The notes beneath the pieces were generated by a model. The model saw only the letters and a list, made by a program, of their open reading frames with translations. It was not told the origin of the DNA and ran no database searches. From the NCBI GenBank assembly GCA_037044905.1, contig JBAOKB010000087.1, forward strand, positions 1-64,000: a DNA stretch of 64,000 nt, written 5' to 3'. The translations under genes were made by a program, and so were the position numbers. Every line of letters starts with the position of its first letter. Position 1 is the first letter of the stretch. The DNA comes from Hortaea werneckii. Taxonomy: Eukaryota > Ascomycota > Dothideomycetes > Mycosphaerellales > Teratosphaeriaceae. Of this stretch, positions 10,975 to 21,557 are shown piece by piece.

Positions 10975-11318
10975 TTACTGGTTCTTGTATGTTTGCCAGA
11001 CTACCCGCTGTGTTAGTATCCTGCAATCCGCAGATTTCTGAAAGGCCACTTACCAGCAATGCCGAAGGGCAGACCGAAGCCCAGGCCTAGTCCGTATGTC
11101 AGTAACCTTTTCGGCCTCCAGATATGCCACATGCCCGCTCTTTACGTACCCATGAATCCCCAATATCTAAGGGCGAACCATCTGGTGAGCGGGTTGAAGG
11201 GAATGCTGCTTCGCGGGCCCTCGGGGTAGTGGTAAGGCGAGTTGAACTGGGCGCGAGTGGTGGAGAAGCCGCGGCGGGCGACGGTGTTCGGGAGGCGCAT
11301 TGCGGTTCGGGAGAGCAT
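10975..11318 (-). CDS. COX8: Cytochrome c oxidase subunit 8 (fungal Cox8 / VIIc type)
   Basis: Small single-span nuclear-encoded subunit of mitochondrial complex IV. Three exons: 11318-11150, 11086-11054 (33 nt) and 11000-10975 (26 nt), giving 75 residues. The N-terminus is a presequence (MLSRTAMRLPNTVARRGFST). The mature part has the family signature YHYPEGP, then SIPFNPLTRWFALRYWG, then the membrane stretch GLGFGLPFGIAVWQTYKNQ. Donors are GTACGT and GTAAGT; acceptors are CTAG and GTAG. The two last exons are too short to be found by ORF calling, and the apparent long frame over this locus on the same strand is out of frame with the real protein. Confidence 0.95.
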
Positions 11319-11939
11319 CTGTCTCTATGTCAGCGGGCGTGCGCAATGCATCTGAGTGAAGGTATGGCTGTACTTTTGCTGTTGAGCTTGTAATTGCTTC
11401 GTGCTGTGAGAAGGCAGGCGTCGTTGTTCGGAACTGGTCTTGGAGCAGCGGCCAGGAGCGGGAAGTCCAGCGGAGATTGCCGACAGAAGTCTTGGCAAAT
11501 CGCTGGCGTACCTCCGGCGTGAACCTCGACTTCAAACAACAGAAGGCCTATCGCACATCCTGAGCTAGAATATCTACGTAGCCACTTGCGATACAAGCAA
11601 CTCACATGACGACCACGAATCTGACATGGCCATTGGTCGCAAGATTGCCATGGTCGTTCTGCATCTCCCCACGAGATTATGGCCATGCAGCAGCTCAGCT
11701 TTGCTCAGCTGGGGCTGCATCTTCATGCACATGCTGTGCCCCCACGGAATCTTGGGCAATAAATGAGAAGCCACTTGATCAACTTGTTTAACTTTCGCGT
11801 TGCTCTTTGCTACCTAGGTCTTCAGTCTCTTGAGTCCATCACATCTAAATCTCCATTTCACGAACATTAGACCTCTCCGTATTATTCATACTTTCGCACA
11901 CGGTATACACGGGCTTGATACTAACAGCCCACAAAAGCT
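11319..11939. other. Divergent promoter region between COX8 and the NLR
   Basis: About 620 bp between head-to-head genes. No ORF with support on either strand. The last 100 bp before 11940 are C/T/A-rich, as in fungal 5' leaders. Confidence 0.45.
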
Positions 11940-14495
11940 ATGGACGAGCCTGCTAAGCCACAGGATGACTTGAACGCTATGTGGATGGATTTTGTGAAAC
12001 ATCTCGACATTATTGAAGGAGCGCAGCATCCGAATTCCTCACAAGTCATCACTGGCGTGCAGGATGTCGAAGCAAGGCTAGCCAAGCTGCAGCTACACAA
12101 GGGCGATTCTGTAGAGAAGACCAAGGAAACCCTTCTCAAATCACTGCATTGTGTCCAGTTTGTAGGCCAAATCGCGGCCCAAGGCGCTACGATTGCGTTC
12201 GGTCCCGCAGAGGCATGCTTTGGCGCTGCGAATCTGGTCATTGACGGGTTGCGAAACGCTCTAAGGACCTTCGACGATCTGCCCGAACTTTTAAGCCGCA
12301 TGACAGGATTCTTGGTCTTGCTCGAAGAGAAATTGCATGATGCTGGCCACTATCGACAGACTCGGGCTGTGCGCGAAACTTGCTATTTGGTTCTCCAACA
12401 TTTCCTGCATGTGCTCACTTTTATTCATCGTGCTACATCGGGCAAGTGGGAGCGCTTCAAAGCCCGTTGGAAGGTTGCTCTGCTTGGAGAAAATGAAGTG
12501 AAGATCCATTTGATGGAAATGGAGAAGCTGATCGGCCGCTTCACAGAGGGCGTCATCGTTGAGACTAATTGTGGGGTCAATCGTCTGGTAAACGACCGTT
12601 TTCTCGAAAGCATACAAGATGCGCTTGGGCTGGCCTCGAGTAATGATATTGCCGATAACACAAGACTTCATCGAGAAATGGCGCTTCAGCTCGTCCCTGG
12701 CACAGGAGAGTGGATGCTGAAATGGGACAAGTTCCTACAATGGGCAGATCCTAATACAAATCCCAGCCATGCGATATTCGCGATTTCTGACGTCAGACAG
12801 ACTGGCAAGACTTTCCTCAGTCACCGCATAATCCAGCACTTACAAGATGCAAGCAAGCGGGCTGGCGCGCCACCGGCTGTCGTCGCTTACTTCTATTTCC
12901 CCGGCCAATCTTCTGACATTTGGCCAACAGTGGGCAACGCGTCGCTGAGTCTAGCAATGCGGACCATTGCGTTGCAGATCGCACTGGCCGACCGGGACTT
13001 TGCATTACGGCTGCGTACCGAGTCTGATAGGAATGTAGATATCTTCGCGCCAGCATCTTTATGGAGAATTTTGCTTGATCACTCGAGGAACTCTAAGACA
13101 ACATACTTTATCATTCTGGACAGTCTCTTCCCCACCACACCAGAACCGGACCAGCTATTTACTGATATTGCTCGAGACTTGTCGACGTCGACAGAAATTA
13201 CGCCACGTTCTCAGCCTACTCGTCTTCGTCTTCTACTTAGCGGTCGCCCAGCGTTTTTCCAGTCTTTCGAGACTCTGCCTCCTGAGTACCAGTTCCCTCA
13301 TCCACGCTATGCGCACATCAAAGACAGACGAAATGCCGAGGACCTTGCGCTCTTTATTGATTATCGACTAATGCAAGGCACTCTGCCGGAGACCACATTG
13401 CAGCAAGTCAAGGTCATTGCTGTCGAAGACTTCCCAGCTTTTGAGCTCTACCCTCGACTCACAGGGCTGCTTGACGCAATTTCCAAGGAGCACAGAGACA
13501 ACAAAATTAGGCTCCTGCTGAAGCAGGCTCAAGCCACCGCTCGACAGGAACCTATCGATGCTGTAGAGGCAAGGATAGCCCTTGTGAACAACGATTCCGC
13601 GACGAAAAAATCCAAGATAAACGAGCTCAATGCTATTCTGGCATGGTTCATCGTCCTTGGAACAGACGAAGAATTGCCACTGGAACTACTTAATCAAGCT
13701 GTCATGCTTCACGATGAGCATATTAGAGTTGAGTCTTGGGGTTTGTTGGAACATCGCATCCGAAAGAACCACCATCACTTTCTCGGGATCAATAAGAGGG
13801 CTGACGCGGCCTACGTTTGCATATGGGACAATCTTGATATGGAAGGATACATCGACCGACAGGCACGTGTGGCAACAGAGGGCAGAGCTCTGAGCAAAGG
13901 ATGCGGAGACCAGCCACCAATGTCAGCATCTCCTTGTTTGCCACAAGGTGAGGTTGAGAAAGTTCGAAAACGACTCAAAACCCTCCTCTCCGCCCATAGG
14001 TACGAAGAATTCGGCTTTGATGAGTTCTTGGACTCCAAGCTTGGCCCGGTGGTGAACGACCGCGATCCAAAAATCCATGTACGCCTCGAGCGCAACCAAG
14101 CCTTTGTGAGAGTTGTAAGGACTTATCTGGATGCTATCTGCGATCACACGACAGACCATGACTTTCACCTAGTCCACGACTTTGCAACACAATATCTCAC
14201 CAGTCACCTGCAAAGTATCGATCTTAAGAAGATGGGCAAGAGGCGTAAAGAAGACCTTGGGTTGAAATCTCTCCTGCTTTTTCACGATCGAAGAGTCATG
14301 AGCGGCTGGTGGACAGAGGAGCGCATTAGACAAACGGAGATACGTGGTCTTTGCGAAGCCGTCGCAAGGTTATGGCGCGATAAAGACGTTATGGCCGCGA
14401 TTGAGGGATTCGAGGGAGACAAAGATCTTGCACTTGCCATTGTACGAAACGAAATGCAAGTGTCGTCGCTGGTCGACGCTATCTGGAAATCATGA
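11940..14495 (+). CDS. Fungal NLR-like STAND protein, Goodbye domain plus NACHT-like NTPase
   Basis: Single exon, 851 residues. Residues about 14-210 fit the fungal Goodbye-type N-terminal domain: helical, with a FGPAEACFGAANLVIDGL block like the FPPA...A block of that family, and the later SGKWERFKARWKVALLG and EMEKLIGRFTEG. Residues 251-268 (LVPGTGEWMLKWDKFLQW) are the linker that precedes NTPase domains in fungal NLRs. The P-loop position reads SDVRQTGKTF (283-292), keeping GKT but lacking the earlier glycines. A Walker-B-like TYFIILD lies at 388-394 and a RLRLLLSGRP strand follows. No WD40, ankyrin or TPR repeats are visible in the C-terminal 400 residues. Such proteins act in fungal non-self recognition and cell death; that role is inferred here. 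Confidence 0.75.
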   Translation: MDEPAKPQDDLNAMWMDFVKHLDIIEGAQHPNSSQVITGVQDVEARLAKLQLHKGDSVEKTKETLLKSLHCVQFVGQIAAQGATIAFGPAEACFGAANLVIDGLRNALRTFDDLPELLSRMTGFLVLLEEKLHDAGHYRQTRAVRETCYLVLQHFLHVLTFIHRATSGKWERFKARWKVALLGENEVKIHLMEMEKLIGRFTEGVIVETNCGVNRLVNDRFLESIQDALGLASSNDIADNTRLHREMALQLVPGTGEWMLKWDKFLQWADPNTNPSHAIFAISDVRQTGKTFLSHRIIQHLQDASKRAGAPPAVVAYFYFPGQSSDIWPTVGNASLSLAMRTIALQIALADRDFALRLRTESDRNVDIFAPASLWRILLDHSRNSKTTYFIILDSLFPTTPEPDQLFTDIARDLSTSTEITPRSQPTRLRLLLSGRPAFFQSFETLPPEYQFPHPRYAHIKDRRNAEDLALFIDYRLMQGTLPETTLQQVKVIAVEDFPAFELYPRLTGLLDAISKEHRDNKIRLLLKQAQATARQEPIDAVEARIALVNNDSATKKSKINELNAILAWFIVLGTDEELPLELLNQAVMLHDEHIRVESWGLLEHRIRKNHHHFLGINKRADAAYVCIWDNLDMEGYIDRQARVATEGRALSKGCGDQPPMSASPCLPQGEVEKVRKRLKTLLSAHRYEEFGFDEFLDSKLGPVVNDRDPKIHVRLERNQAFVRVVRTYLDAICDHTTDHDFHLVHDFATQYLTSHLQSIDLKKMGKRRKEDLGLKSLLLFHDRRVMSGWWTEERIRQTEIRGLCEAVARLWRDKDVMAAIEGFEGDKDLALAIVRNEMQVSSLVDAIWKS

Positions 14496-15186
14496 GCTCG
14501 TCACTTCTAGACTTCGGCATTGAGGAATATTGCAGTGGGACGCACGCTCCAAGTCGATTCTATTGCGAGGAGGGCAGGGCTGACGATGCAGTTGCAGATA
14601 TCTCTCTTTGCGGTAGGCAATCTGATTAACCACCCCCTCAACTATGTCTGTTGCACGGCTGCACCCGGAGCCCTAACTCGGCATCCTTGCGGGACAATTA
14701 AGCCGATGGTCTTGCGTTGGCTCGTTTGACTTGAAACACCACATCTGTTCCAGCTTCACAGTCCTCCAGAAAAATGGTGGCCGCCTCATCAGTGTTCATC
14801 TAAATTTTTCCGCCATTCGAATGTCACCCAGAATGTACGTCATGACCGCAAGCGGTAATCGGGGTTCTGTAATGGAATCCCAAGAATGCTCGTAGTCTCG
14901 CTAGCTCTTGAAGCAATCTAAATGATACCGATTCAAGCGCTGCCAAGATTTCAATAGGACCTATGGCAATTAAAACGAATATACGAGAGCGCTGGCGATG
15001 TGAATGTCTTTATGCTATATAACAGAAGGCGCTTCCGCAATCTTCACCTCCAAATCACCAAAGTCTCATAGTCCGCAGGTTCGGTCATCTTTTCCATCTC
15101 ATTCTTCCTCACCCCTAAAGCCTTGACGGCGCGCCTTTCGTTCATACTACATTCATTGAAGCCTCGACCTGAAGAAAATTGGCATC
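14496..15186. other. Intergenic, LPMO promoter region
   Basis: No supported ORF. Holds the likely promoter of the LPMO gene, listed separately. Confidence 0.5.
15016..15022 (+). promoter_or_regulatory. TATA box candidate for the LPMO gene
   Basis: TATATAA lies 165 bp upstream of the LPMO ATG, followed by a C/T-rich leader. Position and orientation suit a regulated secreted-enzyme gene. Confidence 0.4.
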
Positions 15187-16022
15187 ATGAAGTACGCTGC
15201 TGCTTGCCTCAGCTTTGCCGCTCTTGCTGCCGCCCACGGCTACGTCGACAATGCCACCATTGGAGGCGAGGAGTACACTTTCTACCAGCCTTACCTCGAC
15301 CCTTACATGGACCCTGCTGTGCGTCAAGCCCCCATTATGGTACTAACCACCACTACAGCACCGCTGACGTTGCAAAGCCCGAGCGTGTCTCCCGTCCAAT
15401 CCAAGGCAACGGCCCCGTCACCGACATGTCACTGATCGACATCCAATGCGGCGGCTACACAGAAGGCGGCGAGCCAGGCTCCTCCCCCGCGCCCATCTCC
15501 GCCACCGCCGAAGCCGGCTCCAACGTGACTCTACACTGGACCTTGTGGCCATCCAGCCACTTCGGCCCGACCATGACATACATGGCTCGATGCCCGGGCG
15601 GTAAGTCCTACATCTCTTCCCCTCCATAATCCATCCCGCTCATTCCAATTTCTCGACCAGACTGCACCCAGTACCTCCCGGGCAAAGAAGCAGTCTGGTT
15701 CAAGATCGCCGAGCAAGGCCAACTGCCCGACGGCTCCTGGGCCACGGACCCCCTCACCCAGCCCGGCAACGCCGGCTACACGTACACGATCCCGGAATGC
15801 TTGAAGCCCGGTCACTATGTCGTCCGGCACGAGCTGTTCGCCATGCACGCCGCACCTACCCAGGTCTTCCCCGGCTGCCATCAGCTGGAGGTCACGGGGG
15901 ATGGGAGTACGGTTCCGAGCGAGCTTGTGGCGTTTCCCGGTGCGTATACGGATGAGAATGTCGAGTATGATCCTTCGAAGGAGAGCTATGCTATCCCGGG
16001 CCCGGATGTGTTCACTTGCTAA
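15187..16022 (+). CDS. Secreted AA9 lytic polysaccharide monooxygenase
   Basis: Copper enzyme that oxidatively cleaves cellulose or related glucans outside the cell. Three exons: 15187-15318, 15378-15600 and 15661-16022, giving 238 residues. The signal peptide is residues 1-16 (ending LAAA), so His17 becomes the N-terminal copper-brace histidine (HGYVDN). The second copper His is His105 in WPSSHFGP. The second-sphere pair is His181 (FAMHAAP) and Gln186. The axial position, normally Tyr, reads Phe188 in TQVFPGCHQ. The first intron's acceptor is set at 15377 because it yields YMDPAPERVSRPIQGNGPVT, matching the family; the earlier AG at 15358 would give a stop. There is no carbohydrate-binding module. 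The gene converges on the RecQ gene. Confidence 0.93.
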
Positions 16023-16284
16023 GTAGCGGCCGTTGGGAGTAGCGGAGACGGTGATAGTGAGTGTGTTTTAGGATGGATGTACACCAATTCTTCAGTTGAG
16101 CAATTGCAATTCTGTGGCCTAAAGCTGTCCATCTTCTTCGCTTTATTAGCCTTTTGCTTCTCCGTCTTCCATGCGACACCGGAATGTTTAGTCGGAGATC
16201 TGAGTCTCCCTGTGATATGACCATACGCCGAACGCCTTCGCTGAATATACTGCAGCCCCAATCCATTGAATCTAGCAACCACCC

Positions 16285-17819
16285 TCAGTCATACTCATCA
16301 ACCGCATAACCGACCTCCCTCTGCGTAGCACACCACTCCTCGCTACTCAACCCTTTCCCTTTCCGCCTCTCCAGTCCCACAGCATCTTTATGCCAATCGC
16401 AAGCCCACTCGCACTTCGGCAACGTCGTATCGCCGAAATACTCCGCAATAGCCCGATGTCGACACTTGCTCGTGTCCTCACAGAACGCGATCAAGCTCTG
16501 CAAACTCCGGGCGCGATTGACCTGCGCCTCGCGTTTACTCTTTCCCTGTGCACCGGACGTGGTGGTAGCGTTAGCCGTATTCGCCGTCTCACGTCCCATT
16601 AGGAACGCCGCTCGGTCCCGGTCCTCGCGGGAATAGTACAGCATGCAAACTGCGGCTTTGCCGTCACGTCCCGCCCGGCCGGCTTCTTGGTAGAAACCTT
16701 CGAAGGACTTGGGCAATTGCCAGTGGACGACGAAACGAACGTTCTCTTTATCGATGCCCATCCCGAAGGCGGTCGTAGCGACGATAACGTCGTAACCCGG
16801 ACGGTTCTGTACCCAGCCGGAGAGATGGTCGGATTTGGCATCGACGCTTAGACCGGCGTGGTAAGGTTTCGCGCCTATGCCGTCGGAGCGGAGACGGGCG
16901 GACAGGGCTTCTGTGTCCCGGCGGTAGAGGACGTAGATGATTCCACTAACGTTGTCGATGCGTTCGTTACGGGCGGTAAGCTCTTGGGTACGGTGCGGGT
17001 GAGCGGCGCGACGTTGATGGCAGGCGCGAAGCCAATTCAGAAAGTCCGGATAGTGGTCTTCATCGTCGGATTTGAAACGGACTTCGTAGTGGAGGTTAGG
17101 GCGGTGCGTGGTCATGGTGAAGCAGCGGAGGCGGAGCCGGTCGAGCGCGAGAGTGTTCATGATGTCGTCTCGGACTCGTTGAGTAGCGGTTGCGGTGCAG
17201 CAGATCATTGGAACGTCTGGGAACTCTCTTTTGAAGAAGTCGAGCTGTTTAAATGACGGGCGAAAGTCATGGCCCCATTCCGATATGCAGTGAGCTTCAT
17301 CGATGGCTATGCGGGCTAACTCGCGTTGCTCATGAACAGTCCGAAGACACTTGCGGAAGTGGTCGAGAGTACAGTATTCCGGTGTGACGTACAATAGTCG
17401 CGTACGCGGATGTCCAGATTTAAGGTCATCAAGGATCTCATTCTTGTACCTGAAGGGCGTCGTTGAGTTGATAGTCGCTACCTTAATCCCGGCTTTTTCC
17501 ATAGCTGCTAGCTGGTTGTTCATCAATGCCAGCAGCGGCGAGATAACAATCGTTATCCCTACATCGACGACGGCGGGAAGTTGGAAACATATACTCTTGC
17601 CAAACGAAGTGGCGGCTTGGAGGAAGACATCGCGGCCTTCAAGGGAGGCGATAATGACTTCGCGCTGGACGGGGCTGAGACAGAGTCAGTACTGTGGTGG
17701 GAATGAGAACGGCAGGGCACGCATATGACAGACCGAAAGCTAGTCTTGCCAAAGACTTTACGAAGGGTGAATTCAATGTCCACATTTTGATCCAGACGGC
17801 GACTGAGTTGGCCTGGCAT
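16285..17819 (-). CDS. RecQ-family ATP-dependent DNA helicase (short form)
   Basis: 3'-5' DNA helicase of the RecQ family, acting in replication-fork and recombination repair in the nucleus. Two exons, 17819-17734 and 17674-16285, give 491 residues. Motif 0 (FRPVQREVI, residue 28 on) spans the splice junction and proves it. Walker A is ATSFGKS (about 50-56), the DEAH box reads IDEAHCISEWGHDFRPSF, and motif III is TATATQ. Motif VI reads FYQEAGRAGRDG. A zinc-binding remnant (KCRHRAIAEYF, then KCEWACDWH) closes the RecQ core. There is no winged-helix or HRDC domain, so it is the short type found in many Pezizomycotina. The start at 17819 is preferred over an upstream in-frame Met at 17990. Confidence 0.9.
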
Positions 17820-18100
17820 GTCGAGAATTCTGAAGAAATCGTCACTGATCTCCCAGTAGGCGCAACTGCAGACCAGGAATGCACATAGCTTTGCAGTGTG
17901 GTGGGATCGAGTGGCAAGATGCCCGCATGAAGTGAAGTCTTTAGAAGTGCGAAAGCCGGAAGCCTGAGGTGCACGCGTTAGACCAGCCACGCGCTAAAGA
18001 CGCGGTCACGGGACATTAATCCGAGAAAATCCAATCGCTATGCATACATATATCTCTACACACGACATGAAGGCTGCAGAAAACTTGTCCAAGGCACCCC

Positions 18101-19071
18101 TTAAGGATGCACAGCCGCACCGCCCTGTGCCTCCTGACCCCGTCGGCTCGCCGGCACGCTCTCACTAACCTCTTGCAGATCCTCCTGCTCAGGTACTTCA
18201 GGACTGCTAATCGCAGCCTCTTGGTTCTCCGTACCCGTATATGCCGCACCGGCCATCTGCTTCATAGCCGCGACTTCCTTCTCCGCCCAGGCCTTCCAGC
18301 CCTCGTAGGCCTGGTTTTCCAGATGCATGCCGATCTCGACCGGGCCGGGGCCGAAGAAGGCGCCGACTGCGAGCGCTTCTTCCCGAGCCACTCGTGTCGA
18401 AGTCTCCAGGTAGTGTCTGTAGCGGTAGAATTCCTTGCGGGCAGTGTCGTAGGCGAGTGCGGTGGTGAGGCCGCCGTGTGACATTAGGTAGGATTGTCGT
18501 TGTACGACGCTGTAAAGATATAAGAAGTCAGCATCTTGAAAACTTTCTCTGTGTGTACAGCTTGGCCAAAGAGGAGACTTCTCTGTGGGTGTATGATGGG
18601 TAAGACTTACGCTTCACCGTTTATGGGTCTGCCTGCCTGTGTTCTGCGAACGCGATCCCATTCTGCATCTGTTCTCCGCCCAAGGGCATTTACCTCGCCG
18701 GCTCGCGGGCGAATCAATGCGTGATCTAACGGGACAGACCAATCCCACCGTTCTGCGTCTCTACCGTCGTTTTCGAGGACTACTCTTGGCCTGGCAAGTT
18801 CCCACGGATGGTCGTTGAAGTATTCCCATCTTAATCGGTCTTCTTCGTACTTGAGCTGGAGCGGTTTGAATAGTTTGGATTTCTTCTTCCCACCGGGCGG
18901 CTTATGACCGGGTATTTGAGAGCGCTGGAGCGGTGGACGGTCGAGTCGAGATGAAGGTGGGACTGTGGAGGTGATGTGATACCACGGTGGAGGGTTCTGG
19001 AGACGCTTTGAGGATAGGAGCTGGGTCGCTTTCTGGTTGACCCGCTGCGGGGCGAGATTGTAACGGCCCAT
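18101..19071 (-). CDS. RSM25: Mitochondrial small ribosomal subunit protein mS23 (Rsm25)
   Basis: Component of the mitochondrial 37S ribosomal subunit. Two exons, 19071-18611 and 18509-18101, give 289 residues. The start is set at MGRYNLAPQRV, the usual N-terminus; an in-frame Met lies nine codons upstream. Conserved strings: NPPPWYHI, FNDHPWELARPRVVLENDG, AYDTARKEFYRYRH, AREEALAVGAFFG and YEGWKAWAEKE. The GTAAGT donor (18610) and TTTACAG acceptor join INGEA to VVQRQSYLMSHGG in frame. The last 35 residues are acidic and Ser/Glu-rich, with no obvious domain. The gene is divergent from the PPR gene, with about 350 bp between them. Confidence 0.92.
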
Positions 19072-19421
19072 GATGAGCGAGAAGGCCTTTTGACGCAAGG
19101 AGAGGACTGTGGTGCTACCGGCGCATTAAACGGATGGATCTCAGGGCCGATATCTGAAAGCTTCGGGAGTGATCTGGGAGGAAGTCCGCAATTGATTGGA
19201 ATTCATTGAGATTCAAGCAATTTTCGTCGGGTCAGTGTCCAATGCCCCGGAGCTTTTCGAGGCTCAAACCTTAACTCCGCGCTGTCCCATTATTTCGCAC
19301 AGGAGCTGGAGATGGGATTGACCTCACGCACCGGCTCCTCCTCCTCCTTCTTTGCCAATTAAGCCTCAAGCAATGAACGCTTGTTGCTAGATGGATTGGC
19401 TATCAATATGCGCCGCGCCAT
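19072..19421. other. Divergent promoter between two mitochondrial-function genes
   Basis: 350 bp between mS23 (minus) and the PPR protein (plus). No ORF. A shared bidirectional promoter would suit two mitochondrial gene-expression factors; this is inference. Confidence 0.4.
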
Positions 19422-21557
19422 ATGTCCCCTACAATCGCTCCCCAAACGCTCCTCCGCCTGTGGACCGCCCGGCTCGCTTCCAAACTCGCACTCTGCGGAG
19501 CGATGACTTATGACCTCTACCAGCTTTCCAAGTCGCGCAGCAAGGATGGTGCGCTCAAGCTGAGCAGTGAGGAAGGGAAGCGTCATTTGGCCAAGGCGGC
19601 CAGGCAGGAGAAGGAGCGCGAACGAGAGAGGAGAAGCACGAAGAGCGTGGAAGATGTGTTTATTGGTTCATTGGTTGCGGCCGGGAGCTGCAGACGGCAT
19701 TCATCGCGCATGGGATGCGGGTGGGTGGCGGAGACGAGGCCGAGAAGGGAAAGAGAGAGAATGCGGAAGGGCTGGGATGCTGCGAGGAGAGTGCAAGGGC
19801 CGAGAAGGGAGTTTTCCACCTATGGAAGGCACGGGCAGCACGCCGCTTTGGCAGTGCAGCCTCCCGAAGAGGACATCAAGACGAATGGTATCGAGATATC
19901 GCGCGAAGAATACCATGACCTTGTGGAGACGTACGACTCACCGGGCGAAATGGAGCCTGATACCGCACCACCAAGATCAAGCTCAGAGACGAAGCAACCG
20001 CACATCCCCCTGGCACCCCGTCTCGTGGTTCCTCCCGATCAGGAAGATCTCCTTCCACAAAAGTCTCGCCAAGTCCTTGAACCCGAAGATGACTACCATG
20101 CAAGTATAATACACCGCCTCCAACGTCTGCTCGCGCGCGAACCCGGCCGCATCTCGCTCCCGAAGCTCTGGTCTCTCTACCAATCTCTCCCAGCCGAACT
20201 CCCGCCCGTGCGCTATCTCGCCGACGACGACCTCCGCCTGGCCTTCCGTCACCTTAACTGGGTAGAATTCCGCTCTCGCTCGCACGATCCATCCGCATAC
20301 CCCCGGTACCTCACCCTCCTGGAAGACTGCCTTGCCGAAAACATTCCCATCACGCACACGGAATGGAATTCAGCCATCGCCTTCGCCGGCCGCTGGGCCC
20401 GCTACGCTACGAATCAGGAAGTGAAGGCCGCGGTGGAAATGTGGATGCGGATGGAACGGTCAGGAACCCCCGCCACGAACATCACGTTCAACATCCTCTT
20501 CGACGTCGCCGTTAAAGCCGGCAGGTTCGCACTGGCAGAGACGATTTTCAAAGAACTCGAAGCGCGGAAGATGCCACTCAACCGCTTCTTCCGCACGGGG
20601 ATGATTTATTTCGCTGGCATGAAGGGGGAGGGAGAGGGAGTCCGTAAGGCCTTCCGCGATCTAGTTGCCGCCGGAGAGATTGTCGACACGGCAGTCATGA
20701 ACTGCGTCATTCTGAGTCTAGTTCGGGCCGGTGAGCCTGCCGCGGCGGAACATGTCTTCGGGAAGATGAAGCATTTGTACGAGCGGAAAATGGGCACGAG
20801 CTCGCCAAGGAATTGGCTACGGCAGAGGGAGCTGGGGACGCTTCTTAACCGGACGGCGATACGGCTACGACGGGAGAAGAAGTCCCATGAGAGTTCGTTC
20901 TTTGGCGGCCAATTCTCTTCGGAAGAGAGGAGGGAGGAGGTGCAGAAACTATCCCCTATTCAGCCTAACGCGCGGACTTATCGCATCCTTATTCATCATC
21001 ACTGCCATACTACCGGCGATTTGGCAAGGGTGCAAGAGCTAGTTCAGGAGATGAGACGGGAAGGTTGGCATGTCCATGGCTCGGTGTATGTGCACATCTT
21101 CCGCGGCTTCTGCGCCTGGGGCGGAACGTCGCATACTGCGTGGAGCCGAACGTTGCTAGAGGAGATCTGGACGAACTTCCTCGAGCAATGTCATCCTATC
21201 GCCCCTACTCCATCTCCGGAGCCTCTGTCCTCCGAGTCCCTGTCTGGTAGTGTCTCCCCTCCACCGGATCCCAGCGCAGCGGAAGTCGAACATGCTTCAG
21301 CAGTCGATTCCCCTGCAGACGACTTAGCGACCGACGACTCCTACTTCGCCGCAGAAGAAAGCGAAGAAGATCGCGCCCCCTACGTTACCCGGACTCTCGC
21401 TCACGCGGTCGTGAGAGCTTTCTACAAATCCGCCGGTTCGAACCGGATGCGGGAAGTCTGGAAGGAGATTGAAGATCGCTGGCGCGATGCGGAGGACGAG
21501 CATAAGGAAAGTATTCGGGTCCTGATGCAGAAGCTGGAGGGAGGATGGTCGAGATGA
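19422..21557 (+). CDS. Pentatricopeptide repeat protein, probably mitochondrial
   Basis: Uninterrupted 711-residue frame. Helical-pair PPR motifs are visible at about residues 325-450 (TNITFNILFDVAVKAGRFAL, VDTAVMNCVILSLVRAGEPA) and 514-550 (NARTYRILIHHHCHTTGD). PPR proteins bind organellar RNA and control its processing or translation. The N-terminus (SPTIAPQTLLRLWTARLASK) could be a mitochondrial presequence. A second frame starting at an ATG near 19410 is also arginine-rich, so the exact start, or a small intron in the first 200 bp, is uncertain. A 30-residue Lys/Arg/Glu run follows, and an acidic Ser/Pro segment lies near residues 590-650. The specific RNA target is unknown. Confidence 0.8.
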   Translation: MSPTIAPQTLLRLWTARLASKLALCGAMTYDLYQLSKSRSKDGALKLSSEEGKRHLAKAARQEKERERERRSTKSVEDVFIGSLVAAGSCRRHSSRMGCGWVAETRPRRERERMRKGWDAARRVQGPRREFSTYGRHGQHAALAVQPPEEDIKTNGIEISREEYHDLVETYDSPGEMEPDTAPPRSSSETKQPHIPLAPRLVVPPDQEDLLPQKSRQVLEPEDDYHASIIHRLQRLLAREPGRISLPKLWSLYQSLPAELPPVRYLADDDLRLAFRHLNWVEFRSRSHDPSAYPRYLTLLEDCLAENIPITHTEWNSAIAFAGRWARYATNQEVKAAVEMWMRMERSGTPATNITFNILFDVAVKAGRFALAETIFKELEARKMPLNRFFRTGMIYFAGMKGEGEGVRKAFRDLVAAGEIVDTAVMNCVILSLVRAGEPAAAEHVFGKMKHLYERKMGTSSPRNWLRQRELGTLLNRTAIRLRREKKSHESSFFGGQFSSEERREEVQKLSPIQPNARTYRILIHHHCHTTGDLARVQELVQEMRREGWHVHGSVYVHIFRGFCAWGGTSHTAWSRTLLEEIWTNFLEQCHPIAPTPSPEPLSSESLSGSVSPPPDPSAAEVEHASAVDSPADDLATDDSYFAAEESEEDRAPYVTRTLAHAVVRAFYKSAGSNRMREVWKEIEDRWRDAEDEHKESIRVLMQKLEGGWSR

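Noticed and set aside
11167..11535. 122-codon minus-strand ORF over COX8
   Set aside because: Out of frame with the conserved COX8 exons.
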